Source of the DNA: Breznakibacter sp.
GTDB taxonomy: Bacteria > Bacteroidota > Bacteroidia > Bacteroidales > Marinilabiliaceae
Length of the DNA: 36,499 nt
NCBI GenBank assembly: GCA_018055415.1
Contig: JAGPHP010000007.1
Location: 1 to 36,499, forward strand
Direction: 5' to 3'
This document shows, piece after piece, positions 18,253-26,323 of the stretch. Positions within the stretch are counted from its first letter, which is position 1; each line of letters starts with the position of its first letter. The translations under genes and the position numbers were made by a program. The notes below the pieces were generated by a model. That model was given only the letters and a program-made list of their open reading frames with translations. It made no database searches and was not told where the DNA came from.

Positions 18253-18259
18253 CTTTTTG

Positions 18260-19108
18260 TTATCTATTTCTATTCGTTTTATTGAATTTTCTAGCGCTCT
18301 TGGTCTTTTTATAAGTCATACTCTTTCGAGTTTTCAAGTAACTCTTTCTGTTGTATTTAAATTGGTTTCTGAAATCACTTTCAGCAATTGTATAGCAAAA
18401 GCCAACGGTACCAGTCCAAAAGATATCGAAGGAACCCTCCGTTTTAACAACTTGACCACTTCCAAGCTCGCCTGAATCCCACTCTTCATGTGCATCAAGC
18501 ATATCTGTAAAAGGTAGGCCACAAAGCCACTCAATGTTACAAGAAAACTTCTTATTAATGTAATAATTTAACCCTCCTCCAAAAGTAGCTATAGGAGCAA
18601 TAGAAAAGCCATCGGTTGTGTGCCAAGTGTCGCCAACAGGAGCAAAATATCCATTGCCTTCACCAAAGGTCTCAGTGGCATTAAATGCGATTATACCTAA
18701 TTCTCCAACGATATAGGGCTTGAACATACGTTGCTTATAGTAGCCATATATTAAAGGAATTGGATGAAAAGATGCCCCTACTTGAAATGTTGTATATGTA
18801 TTTGTAAACTCAGAAAAGACTAACCCTGAAGTCGGTTCAATTTGTGTCCCTGACATTATACCTCCACCAAGATCAATTCTTGCTGAAAGGTATTCTAACA
18901 TTTCACGTTCAACAGTTAGACCACCAGAGAAATTTATGGGTCTTTCATTTACTAAATCGCCAAAAAACCAATTGATACCTAACTTTGGAGTAATCGATAA
19001 CCCTTTGAGTACAGGGTATTTCACGTATCGCGATCTTTGCCCGTTAGTGGTAGGCAAAAATGAAATTAATAACAAGGATAAAAGAAATACTCGTATAAGG
19101 TTTCGCAT
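18260..19108 (-). CDS. small outer-membrane beta-barrel protein with basic tail
   Basis: 282 residues. The signal peptide covers about 1-23 (LIRVFLLSLLLISFLPTTNG). An OmpA/OmpW-like eight-strand barrel runs from about 35 to 247 (strands such as LSITPKLGINWFFGDL, FKPYIVGELGIIAF and FWTGTVGFCYTIAES). The end is odd: instead of finishing on an aromatic residue, the last 36 residues contain 15 Lys/Arg and no acidic residue. Such a tail would face the periplasm or cell surface, where it could touch LPS or peptidoglycan; this is speculation. Function unknown. It has its own promoter element at 19151-19158 and its own terminator. Confidence 0.75.
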   Translation of the reverse strand: MRNLIRVFLLSLLLISFLPTTNGQRSRYVKYPVLKGLSITPKLGINWFFGDLVNERPINFSGGLTVEREMLEYLSARIDLGGGIMSGTQIEPTSGLVFSEFTNTYTTFQVGASFHPIPLIYGYYKQRMFKPYIVGELGIIAFNATETFGEGNGYFAPVGDTWHTTDGFSIAPIATFGGGLNYYINKKFSCNIEWLCGLPFTDMLDAHEEWDSGELGSGQVVKTEGSFDIFWTGTVGFCYTIAESDFRNQFKYNRKSYLKTRKSMTYKKTKSARKFNKTNRNR

Positions 19109-19150
19109 TTAGTCTTTATTTATTTCAATGCAATAAATTTTCACTTGATT

Positions 19151-19158
19151 CAAATGTA
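19151..19158 (-). promoter_or_regulatory. -7 promoter element of the barrel gene
   Basis: On the minus strand this reads TACATTTG, an exact TAnnTTTG match 42 nt upstream of the ATG at 19108. No TTG occurs at ideal -33 spacing; TTTG at 19185-19188 (minus strand) is 26 nt away. Confidence 0.45.
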
Positions 19159-19370
19159 AATGATTGTTCTACTTGAATTAACGGCAAATATGGCAAAAGA
19201 TTTTTTTAATCCAAAACAATATAAACAATTTTTTACAATTTTGATCGAATAGTTTTGCATTTTTAACAAGTTTGGGCTCAATTTGTTTAATCCATATTTA
19301 AAATAGTTCATTTATAAAATAAAAAATCATAAGAATTGTATTGTCCTTACAATAGAAAGATAATGTTTTT
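19159..19370. other. AT-rich divergent intergenic region
   Basis: With purL starting at 19411, about 302 bp separate it from the barrel gene, with a promoter element for each gene at the two ends. The middle is very AT-rich with T and A tracts. One additional TAGTTTTG at 19250-19257 matches TAnnTTTG on the plus strand but could be chance. I see no tRNA, small open frame with a plausible product or strong hairpin. Confidence 0.4.
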
Positions 19371-19378
19371 TAACTTTG
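19371..19378 (+). promoter_or_regulatory. -7 promoter element of purL
   Basis: TAACTTTG is an exact TAnnTTTG match, predicting a transcript start near 19384 and a leader of about 27 nt before the ATG at 19411. It lies inside the longer open frame that begins at 19336, so that longer start is unlikely. Confidence 0.55.
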
Positions 19379-19410
19379 CACCGTTTTTAAAATTCTATAT
19401 TCATTTTATT

Positions 19411-22400
19411 ATGGTTCTTTTCTTTGAAGGAAATTCGGGTGGGTTACTTGCAGTTGGCTCTAAGGCATCTTTAACTCAAAATGAGATTGAGAAATTAGAG
19501 TGGCTTTTTGATGGTGCAAAAGTTTCAAAAAACAGTTCATTCGTTGATACTTTTGTGGGTCCGCGTAAGGAGATGATTACTCCATGGAGTACCAATGCCG
19601 TTGAAATAACTCAAAATATGGGTATTCAGGGAATTGAGAGAATTGAGGAGTTTTTTAAAGTGAAGGGCGAAGAGGCAACTTTTGACCCAATGTTACAGAG
19701 ACTTTATAAGGGTTTGGACGACTCAATTTTTGCTATTAATAAGAGTCCTGAACCAATTGTTTATATTGATGATATTGCAAGTTATAATCAAAAAGAGGGC
19801 TTGGCTTTAAGTGGAGATGAGATTGCTTATTTGGAGTCTTTAACCGTTAAGTTCGGTCGTAAATTGACTGATGGTGAGGTTTTTGGATTTTCTCAAGTAA
19901 ATTCGGAACACTGCCGTCATAAAATCTTTAATGGTCAATTTATAATTGATGGAGAAGTTAAAGAGAGCTCATTATTTGGATTAATTAAGAAGACATCAAA
20001 AGAGAACCATAACTATTTGGTTTCGGCTTACAAAGATAATGTTGCGTTTGTGAAGGGTGCAGAGATGGAGCAATTTGCGCCTAAATCTCACGATAAACCT
20101 GATTTTTTTGCTGTAAAGAAAATTGATTCGGTGCTTTCGATGAAGGCAGAAACACATAACTTTCCTACCACAGTCGAGCCATTTAATGGTGCAGCTACTG
20201 GTTCGGGTGGTGAAATTCGTGATCGTTTGGCTGGGGGTAAAGCATCGCTTCCTTTAGCTGGAACAGCTGTTTATATGACCTCTTATTCTCGATTAGAAGA
20301 GGGACGTGCGTGGGAAAGTGCAACTCCTGCTCGTGATTGGTTATATCAAACTCCAAGTCAGATATTAATTAAGGCTTCAAACGGAGCGAGCGATTTTGGA
20401 AATAAATTTGGCCAGCCTCTTATTTGTGGTTCCGTTTTAACGTTTGAGCATTTTGAAAATTATAAAAAGTTTGGATTCGACAAAGTAATTATGCTAGCGG
20501 GTGGTATCGGTTTTGGTAACTCTCGTGATGCATTAAAAGATGAACCTGCTGTTGGCGATAAAGTAGTTGTTTTAGGTGGCGATAATTATCGAATTGGAAT
20601 GGGTGGTGGTGCAGTTTCTTCAGTAGCTACTGGTGAGTTTGCCAATGCTATTGAGTTAAATGCAGTTCAGCGTTCAAATCCTGAAATGCAGAAGCGTGCC
20701 ATGAACGCTATTCGAGCCATGGCCGAGGCTGATGTCAACCCAATTGTAAGTATTCACGACCATGGTGCTGGTGGTCACTTAAACTGCTTATCTGAGCTTG
20801 TAGAGGCTACTGGAGGTAATATTTATTTGGATAAATTACCGATTGGAGATCCTACTTTATCTGCTAGAGAGATTGTTGGTAATGAGTCGCAGGAGCGTAT
20901 GGGATTAGTTATCAAAGAGAAAGATGTTGATACCCTTAAACGTGTAGCAGATCGTGAGCGTTCGCCAATGTATGTTGTCGGAGAGACCACGGGCGATATG
21001 CGTTTCTGTTTTAAAGATAGTCAAGGTAATAAGCCAATTGATTGGACACTTCATGATATGTTTGGAAATCCTCCAAAACTTATCATTACCGACGAAACGG
21101 TTGAAGAGAGTTATAAAGAGATTTCAATTGATGAAAATAAAATTGAGGAGTATTTAAATAGTGTTCTTCAGCTTGAGAGTGTGGCATGTAAAGATTGGTT
21201 AACAAATAAAGTTGACCGTTCGGTTACAGGTAAAGTGGCTAAGCAGCAAACCTCTGGAGAGATACAGTTACCGCTTAATAATTTAGGTGCTTGTGCACTT
21301 GATTATACAGGAAAAGTTGGTTTGGCAACCTCTATTGGTCATGCACCAGCAGCAACTATGATTAATGCTGCAGATGGTTCGGTACTTGCTGTGGCTGAGT
21401 CGCTTACAAATATTGTTTGGGCACCACTTTCTCATGGCTTAAAAGGTGTATCGCTTAGCGCCAACTGGATGTGGCCATGTAAAAATAAGGGTGAAGATGC
21501 TCGTCTGTACAGCGCAGTTGAAGCAGTTAGTGATTTTGCGTGTGAGTTAGGAATCAATATTCCAACAGGAAAAGATTCTCTTTCAATGACTCAAAAATAT
21601 CCTAATGGCGATGTTGTTTTATCACCAGGAACTGTTATTATTTCTGCTGCAGCTGAGGTTAGCGATGTTCGTAAAATTGTTGAGCCAACAATCGTAAAAG
21701 ATACCAATTCTATCCTATTACATATTGATTTCTCTTTTGATGCACCAAAACTAGGAGGAAGTTCATTCTCTCAAATAGTTAATACTTTGGGTACTGAGGT
21801 TCCTGAAATTGGTGATGTGGATTATTTCAAGTGTGCATTTGATGCTGTTCAGAAGTTGATTGACAAAGGTTTGGTTTTGGCTGGTCACGATATCTCGGCT
21901 GGCGGTATGATTACAACTTTGCTTGAGATGAACTTTGGTAATAAAGATTGGGGATTATCAGTTGATTTGTCGGGTATTACTGAGGAGTCGCTTGTTAAAA
22001 CTTTATTTAGTGAGAATCCAGGTGTGATAATTCAAGTCGCTAGTCTTAAGGGCGTTGAGAAGATATTAACTGATTTAGGTGTTTGTTTCTCGGTTATTGG
22101 TTCACCAATTCAAAGCAGAGAGCTTAATATCAAAAAAGGCAATCGCACATTAAATCTTTCTATAGACAAGTTAAGAGATGTGTGGTATAAGACTTCATAT
22201 CTTCTTGATAAACAGCAGTCAACAAGCAAATTAGCATTAGAGAGAGCTACAGAATATAAGAATCAGAAATTGTGGTATAAATTCCCTGCTGATTTCCAAG
22301 GTACTCTTAAATCACTTGGTCTTTCAATGGAAGGTCGTGGTCAGAGCGGTGTTAAAGCGGCTATAATTAGAGAAAAAGGGGTGAATGGCGATCGCGAGAT

Positions 22401-23103
22401 GGCTTATTCAATGTTCTTGGCTGGTTTTGATGTGAAAGATGTTCACATGACCGACTTAATTACTGGAAGAGAGACACTTGAAGATATTAATTTCATCGTA
22501 TTTGTGGGTGGTTTCTCTAACTCCGATGTGTTAGGCTCGGCAAAAGGTTGGGCTGGCGCATTCTTGTATAACGAGAAGGCAAAATTAGCACTCGAAAACT
22601 TCTATAAGCGTCCAGATACCTTGAGTTTAGGAGTTTGCAACGGCTGTCAGTTGATGGTTGAGTTGAACCTTCTTTACCCTGAGCAACCAGAACGTATTAA
22701 GATGTTACACAACGAAAGTGGTAAGTTTGAGTCTATCTTCTTAACTATGGATATTGCCGAGAATAAGTCGGTGTTATTTAATAATTTAAGTGGTTCAAGA
22801 TTAGGTGTTTGGGTGGCCCATGGCGAAGGTAAATTTAGTATGCCAAATAGCGAAGAGTCGTACAACATAGTAGGTAAATATAGCTATTCAACCTATCCTG
22901 CTAATCCAAACGCTAGTAACTTTAATACAGCTGCTATTTGTTCAAAAGATGGTCGCCATTTAGCGATGATGCCTCACTTGGAGCGTGCAATTTTCCCTTG
23001 GCAATGGCCGCACTACGATGCTAAACGCAAAGCAGATGAGGTTTCTCCATGGATTAAAGCATTTGTAAATGCTAAAGAGTGGATTCAAAATCATAAAAAA
23101 TAA
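19411..23103 (+). CDS. purL: phosphoribosylformylglycinamidine synthase, single-chain
   Basis: The fourth step of purine synthesis: FGAR plus glutamine and ATP gives FGAM. At 1230 residues this is the large one-chain PurL, with linker, synthase and glutaminase domains fused, not the split PurLQS. The substrate-binding segment VNSEHCRHKIF is early in the linker/synthase region, and KAETHNFPT and GSGGEIRD are in the synthase. The C-terminal class I amidotransferase has the nucleophile Cys1076 (GVCNGCQ) and the His1189/Glu1191 pair (PHLERA). The start is placed at the ATG giving MVLFFEGNS, as in other Bacteroidetes PurL. A single-gene unit with promoter and terminator. Confidence 0.96.
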   Translation: MVLFFEGNSGGLLAVGSKASLTQNEIEKLEWLFDGAKVSKNSSFVDTFVGPRKEMITPWSTNAVEITQNMGIQGIERIEEFFKVKGEEATFDPMLQRLYKGLDDSIFAINKSPEPIVYIDDIASYNQKEGLALSGDEIAYLESLTVKFGRKLTDGEVFGFSQVNSEHCRHKIFNGQFIIDGEVKESSLFGLIKKTSKENHNYLVSAYKDNVAFVKGAEMEQFAPKSHDKPDFFAVKKIDSVLSMKAETHNFPTTVEPFNGAATGSGGEIRDRLAGGKASLPLAGTAVYMTSYSRLEEGRAWESATPARDWLYQTPSQILIKASNGASDFGNKFGQPLICGSVLTFEHFENYKKFGFDKVIMLAGGIGFGNSRDALKDEPAVGDKVVVLGGDNYRIGMGGGAVSSVATGEFANAIELNAVQRSNPEMQKRAMNAIRAMAEADVNPIVSIHDHGAGGHLNCLSELVEATGGNIYLDKLPIGDPTLSAREIVGNESQERMGLVIKEKDVDTLKRVADRERSPMYVVGETTGDMRFCFKDSQGNKPIDWTLHDMFGNPPKLIITDETVEESYKEISIDENKIEEYLNSVLQLESVACKDWLTNKVDRSVTGKVAKQQTSGEIQLPLNNLGACALDYTGKVGLATSIGHAPAATMINAADGSVLAVAESLTNIVWAPLSHGLKGVSLSANWMWPCKNKGEDARLYSAVEAVSDFACELGINIPTGKDSLSMTQKYPNGDVVLSPGTVIISAAAEVSDVRKIVEPTIVKDTNSILLHIDFSFDAPKLGGSSFSQIVNTLGTEVPEIGDVDYFKCAFDAVQKLIDKGLVLAGHDISAGGMITTLLEMNFGNKDWGLSVDLSGITEESLVKTLFSENPGVIIQVASLKGVEKILTDLGVCFSVIGSPIQSRELNIKKGNRTLNLSIDKLRDVWYKTSYLLDKQQSTSKLALERATEYKNQKLWYKFPADFQGTLKSLGLSMEGRGQSGVKAAIIREKGVNGDREMAYSMFLAGFDVKDVHMTDLITGRETLEDINFIVFVGGFSNSDVLGSAKGWAGAFLYNEKAKLALENFYKRPDTLSLGVCNGCQLMVELNLLYPEQPERIKMLHNESGKFESIFLTMDIAENKSVLFNNLSGSRLGVWVAHGEGKFSMPNSEESYNIVGKYSYSTYPANPNASNFNTAAICSKDGRHLAMMPHLERAIFPWQWPHYDAKRKADEVSPWIKAFVNAKEWIQNHKK

Positions 23104-23108
23104 GAGTG

Positions 23109-23136
23109 AAAGAGTCGTCAAATAGGCGACTCTTTT
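23109..23136 (+). terminator. terminator after purL
   Basis: AAAGAGTCGTC at 23109-23119 pairs with GGCGACTCTTT at 23125-23135 (one T-G wobble) over the loop AAATA, six bases after the purL stop. The T tract is short (TTTT), so it is a moderate terminator. Confidence 0.75.
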
Positions 23137-23155
23137 AGTTTATTGCCTCCAGAGA

Positions 23156-23185
23156 TTGATTATTAGGGAGGTTATTTTATATTTG
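23156..23185 (+). promoter_or_regulatory. promoter of the exonuclease-FAH-folP-cdaA operon
   Basis: TTG at 23156-23158, a 19-nt spacer, then TATATTTG at 23178-23185: a full match to the Bacteroidetes -33/-7 promoter. The start site is predicted near 23192. A GGAG at about 23202-23205, just before the ATG at 23209, may help ribosome binding. Confidence 0.65.
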
Positions 23186-23208
23186 TGTAAATAAACAATA
23201 ACGGAGTA

Positions 23209-23982
23209 ATGAATTTAAAATTAAAGAATCCCATCGTTTTTATTGATATAGAGAGCACTGGGTTGAGCGTTTCTGAGGATCGAATCATTGAAATTTGCAT
23301 CTTAAAGGTTAATCTAGATGGTTCTGAGGAGGTGAAAACTCTTCGCATTAATCCTGAGAAACCCATATCTGCCGAAGCCGAATCGGTTCACGGTATCTCC
23401 AATGACGATTTAAAAGATTGTCCCACCTTTAAATCGGTTGCCAAGTCGCTCGCCAAATTCATGGAGGGATGTGATATTGGCGGTTATAACTCTAATAAAT
23501 TCGATATTCCAATTTTGTCGGAGGAGTTTTTGCGTGCCGATGTCGATATCGACTTAAAAAAGAGAAAATTTGTGGATGTTCAAACTATTTTTCACAAGAT
23601 GGAGAAGCGCACTCTCGAGGCGGCTTATAAGTTTTATTGCGAAAAAGATTTGTCGAATGCGCATAGTGCAGAGGCCGATGTAAGAGCTACTTACGAGGTT
23701 TTAAAGTCGCAACTTGATCGTTATTCGGACTTGGAAAATGATGTTGAGAAACTTTCAGCATTCTCTTCGTTTAACCGAAATGTGGACTTTGCCGGACGTA
23801 TAGTGTTAGATGATAAAGATCAAGAGATTTTCAATTTTGGAAAGCATAAAGGTCGTCGAGTAGAGGAGGTTTTAGAGACCGATGGCGGCTTTTATGGTTG
23901 GATGATGCAGGCAGATTTTCCGCTTGATACCAAACGAACCTTAACGGCCATTAAATTACGCAAGCTGAATCCTAAAAAATAG
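23209..23982 (+). CDS. DEDDh-family 3'-5' exonuclease (DnaQ-like)
   Basis: 257 residues. The exonuclease domain at about 8-170 has all metal ligands: Asp13 and Glu15 in FIDIESTGLS, Asp99 in GYNSNKFDIP, His152 and Asp157 in HSAEADVRAT. This is the DEDDh pattern of DNA polymerase III epsilon and of ExoX. A C-terminal segment from about 208 (FNFGKHKGRRVEEV, then a Trp-Met-containing stretch) is a small extra domain seen in stand-alone Bacteroidetes exonucleases. It is not part of a polymerase here, so a role in repair or RNA/DNA trimming is likely but unproven. First gene of an operon, 23 nt before the FAH gene. Confidence 0.88.
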   Translation: MNLKLKNPIVFIDIESTGLSVSEDRIIEICILKVNLDGSEEVKTLRINPEKPISAEAESVHGISNDDLKDCPTFKSVAKSLAKFMEGCDIGGYNSNKFDIPILSEEFLRADVDIDLKKRKFVDVQTIFHKMEKRTLEAAYKFYCEKDLSNAHSAEADVRATYEVLKSQLDRYSDLENDVEKLSAFSSFNRNVDFAGRIVLDDKDQEIFNFGKHKGRRVEEVLETDGGFYGWMMQADFPLDTKRTLTAIKLRKLNPKK

Positions 23983-24005
23983 GTTTTTAAAGATATTTTT
24001 GAGTT

Positions 24006-24617
24006 ATGAAGTTTATTTGTATAGGTCGAAATTACAGAGATCATGCTTTGGAGCTTAATAATCAAGTTCCTTCTGAGCCAGTAATTTTTATGAAGCCCGA
24101 TACGGCTCTTTTGAGAGGAAATTCACCATTTTATATACCTCAGTTTTCTAATGAAGTTCATCATGAAGTTGAGATTCTGGTGAGAATTTGTAAAGTAGGA
24201 CGGAGTATCGAAGAGCGTTTTGCACATCGATATTACGATGAAATTGGTATTGGTATCGACTTTACTGCTAGAGATTTACAAGATGAGCTAAAAAAGAAGG
24301 GATTGCCTTGGGAAAAGGCTAAAGCATTTGATAGTTCGGCTTACGTTAGTGAGTTTTTCCCAAAATCAAAATATTGTGATTTAGCCAATTTGAATTTTGG
24401 GTTGAAAATTAATGGGGAGACTAAACAATCGGGGAACACGTCTGAGATGATCTTCACAATAGATCAAATAATCTCTTATGTTTCGCGTTTTTTTACCCTA
24501 AAGATTGGAGATATTATTTTTACGGGAACTCCTGCCGGCGTTGGGCGAGTGAACGCGAATGATGTTTTAGAGCTCTTTATTGAAGAGGAGTCAATGGCCA
24601 TTTGTAAAATAAAGTAG
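24006..24617 (+). CDS. fumarylacetoacetate hydrolase (FAH) family protein
   Basis: 203 residues, the short one-domain form similar to acylpyruvase/oxaloacetate decarboxylase FAHD1 and YcgM. Metal ligands are Glu54 and Glu56 (HHEVEILV) and Asp85 (GIGIDFTARD). The lysine-containing loop PWEKAKAFDSSA follows, and GDIIFTGTPAGVGRV is near the end. Members hydrolyse or decarboxylate C-C bonds in beta-keto acids; the substrate cannot be read from sequence. It is 23 nt after the exonuclease gene and 5 nt before folP. Confidence 0.9.
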   Translation: MKFICIGRNYRDHALELNNQVPSEPVIFMKPDTALLRGNSPFYIPQFSNEVHHEVEILVRICKVGRSIEERFAHRYYDEIGIGIDFTARDLQDELKKKGLPWEKAKAFDSSAYVSEFFPKSKYCDLANLNFGLKINGETKQSGNTSEMIFTIDQIISYVSRFFTLKIGDIIFTGTPAGVGRVNANDVLELFIEEESMAICKIK

Positions 24618-24622
24618 TTGAA

Positions 24623-25471
24623 ATGCTAGATAGTTGCAAGAGTATTAATTTGGGTGGAAAGTTACTTGATGTAACTACACCCATTGTTATGGGCATTATT
24701 AATTTAACGCCAGATTCTTTTTATGAGTCTAGTCGAAAAAATAGCATTGTTGATACCATCAAGCATGTTGAAAAAATGGTATCTGAAGGGGCGGAAATTA
24801 TTGATTGTGGAGCATTTTCTTCAAAGCCCGGAGTCGAATTAATTGATGTTGAGGAGGAGTGGCGACGTTTGGAAACGACATTGATACAAATTCGTAAAAC
24901 GTTTCCCGAAATTAATTTATCACTCGACACTTATCGGTCAGAAATTGTTAGAAGAGCAAAGGAGAATGCAGATATTCAAATTGTTAACGACATTAGTGGT
25001 GGGGCGTGGGATAGTACCATGTTTTCGACTGTTGCGCAACTAAAGGTAGCTTACGTACTCATGCATATTCAAGGTAAGCCAAATACGATGCAACAAATGC
25101 CTCATTATGAAAATATTACATCTGAAATAATTTTATCGTTATCTGAAAAGATATTTGAACTGAAATTAATGGGCGTTTGTGATATTATTGTTGATCCAGG
25201 ATTTGGTTTTGGAAAGAGTTTAGATCATAATTATGAACTTTTAAATAGGATGGGTGATTTTCGTTCTTTTGAATTACCTGTTTTAGTAGGTTTTTCGCGT
25301 AAGTCAATGATATATAATCTTCTAGATACGACTCCAGAATTTGCTTTAAATGGTACATCTGCACTACACATGTTGGCTCTTCAAAATGGAGCCAAAATAC
25401 TAAGGGTACACGATGTAAAAGAGGCTGTTGAGTGTGTGAAGATCTATAATAAATTCACTCAGTTTAACTAA
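24623..25471 (+). CDS. folP: dihydropteroate synthase
   Basis: Condenses p-aminobenzoate with the pterin pyrophosphate to make dihydropteroate, the sulfonamide target step of folate synthesis. 282 residues with a TIM barrel. MGIINLTPDSFYES at about 23-36 binds the pterin pyrophosphate. IDCGAFSSKPGV is the loop equivalent to the E. coli GESTRPG segment. VNDISGG and DPGFGFGKSLDHNYELL are the other signatures. The stop codon is one base from the cdaA ATG. Confidence 0.96.
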   Translation: MLDSCKSINLGGKLLDVTTPIVMGIINLTPDSFYESSRKNSIVDTIKHVEKMVSEGAEIIDCGAFSSKPGVELIDVEEEWRRLETTLIQIRKTFPEINLSLDTYRSEIVRRAKENADIQIVNDISGGAWDSTMFSTVAQLKVAYVLMHIQGKPNTMQQMPHYENITSEIILSLSEKIFELKLMGVCDIIVDPGFGFGKSLDHNYELLNRMGDFRSFELPVLVGFSRKSMIYNLLDTTPEFALNGTSALHMLALQNGAKILRVHDVKEAVECVKIYNKFTQFN

Positions 25472-25472
25472 A

Positions 25473-26252
25473 ATGATGGGATTTTTAGAGTTCAGACTCA
25501 TTGATTTGGTTGATATTGTGGTTGTTGCCATTATTATGTTCCGAATTTATGGAGTTATTAAAGGAACGGTTGCGCACAATATCTTTATAGGATTATTTGC
25601 ATTCCTTCTTTTTTGGTTGGCCATCAAGACGTTACATATGGAGTTGCTAACCAGTATTCTAAATAACTTTGTAAATGTTGGGGTTTTAGCGCTAATCATT
25701 GTATTTCAGCAGGAGATTCGGCGTTTCTTTCTACTTTTGGGTTCGCGCTATAAGATCACAAAAAAGTTTTCGCTTAATAGTCTATTTGCCGATGGCGAAG
25801 TGGGGTATAGTGCCGATGTATTGAATGCGATCTCATTGGCATGCAAATCGTTATCGGCATCCAATATAGGTGCTTTAATTATTCTTTCTAAAGGGCAAGA
25901 TTTAGTTGAGTATGTGGAGACAGGAATCTCGATTCAAGCAAATCTCTCTTCTGAGATATTGAGAACCATTTTTGAGAAGAACACCCCTCTTCACGATGGA
26001 GCCGTTATTGTAAAAGGTGATAAAATTTTGTCGGCTTGTTCAATTTTGCCTGTTTCCAAAAACGATGAAGTACCTCAGCAGTTTGGTCTTCGACATAGAG
26101 CTGCTTTAGGAATTACCGAGGCTACTGATGCCGTTGCGATCGTTGTTTCGGAGGAGACAGGTAAAATAACACTTTTTAAAGAGAGTGACTTTACAATCAT
26201 TCAAACACAAAATGATCTTATACACTGTTTAGAAGCTTATTTGATAGATTAG
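25473..26252 (+). CDS. cdaA: diadenylate cyclase CdaA (DacA)
   Basis: Makes the second messenger cyclic di-AMP from two ATP. 259 residues. Membrane helices lie at about 12-30, 34-52 and 66-80. The DAC domain has the catalytic DGA motif at 175-177 (LHDGAVIV) and RHR at 207-209 (GLRHRAALG). The membrane-DAC layout defines the CdaA class. It is translated right behind folP (1-nt gap), an arrangement common in Bacteroidetes. The Firmicutes partners cdaR and glmM are absent. Either of two tandem ATGs, 25473 or 25476, could be the start. Confidence 0.95.
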   Translation: MMGFLEFRLIDLVDIVVVAIIMFRIYGVIKGTVAHNIFIGLFAFLLFWLAIKTLHMELLTSILNNFVNVGVLALIIVFQQEIRRFFLLLGSRYKITKKFSLNSLFADGEVGYSADVLNAISLACKSLSASNIGALIILSKGQDLVEYVETGISIQANLSSEILRTIFEKNTPLHDGAVIVKGDKILSACSILPVSKNDEVPQQFGLRHRAALGITEATDAVAIVVSEETGKITLFKESDFTIIQTQNDLIHCLEAYLID

Positions 26253-26299
26253 TATCATTTTTTGCTCTAAAATTAATCTGTTATTGATTTTACTTTTTA

Positions 26300-26307
26300 T
26301 ACATTTG
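26300..26307 (+). promoter_or_regulatory. -7 promoter element of ugd operon
   Basis: TACATTTG is an exact TAnnTTTG match 16 nt before the ugd ATG, predicting a very short leader of about 10 nt. No -33 TTG at standard spacing is evident. Confidence 0.5.
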
Positions 26308-26323
26308 AAAAAAAATATTGTTT

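Noticed and set aside
19250..19257. Second upstream promoter for purL (TAGTTTTG)
   Set aside because: No -33 element at proper spacing, and such 8-mers are common by chance in this AT-rich gap.
19336..19410. Upstream extension of purL
   Set aside because: It contains the TAACTTTG promoter box and is absent from the usual PurL N terminus, which begins at MVLFFEG.
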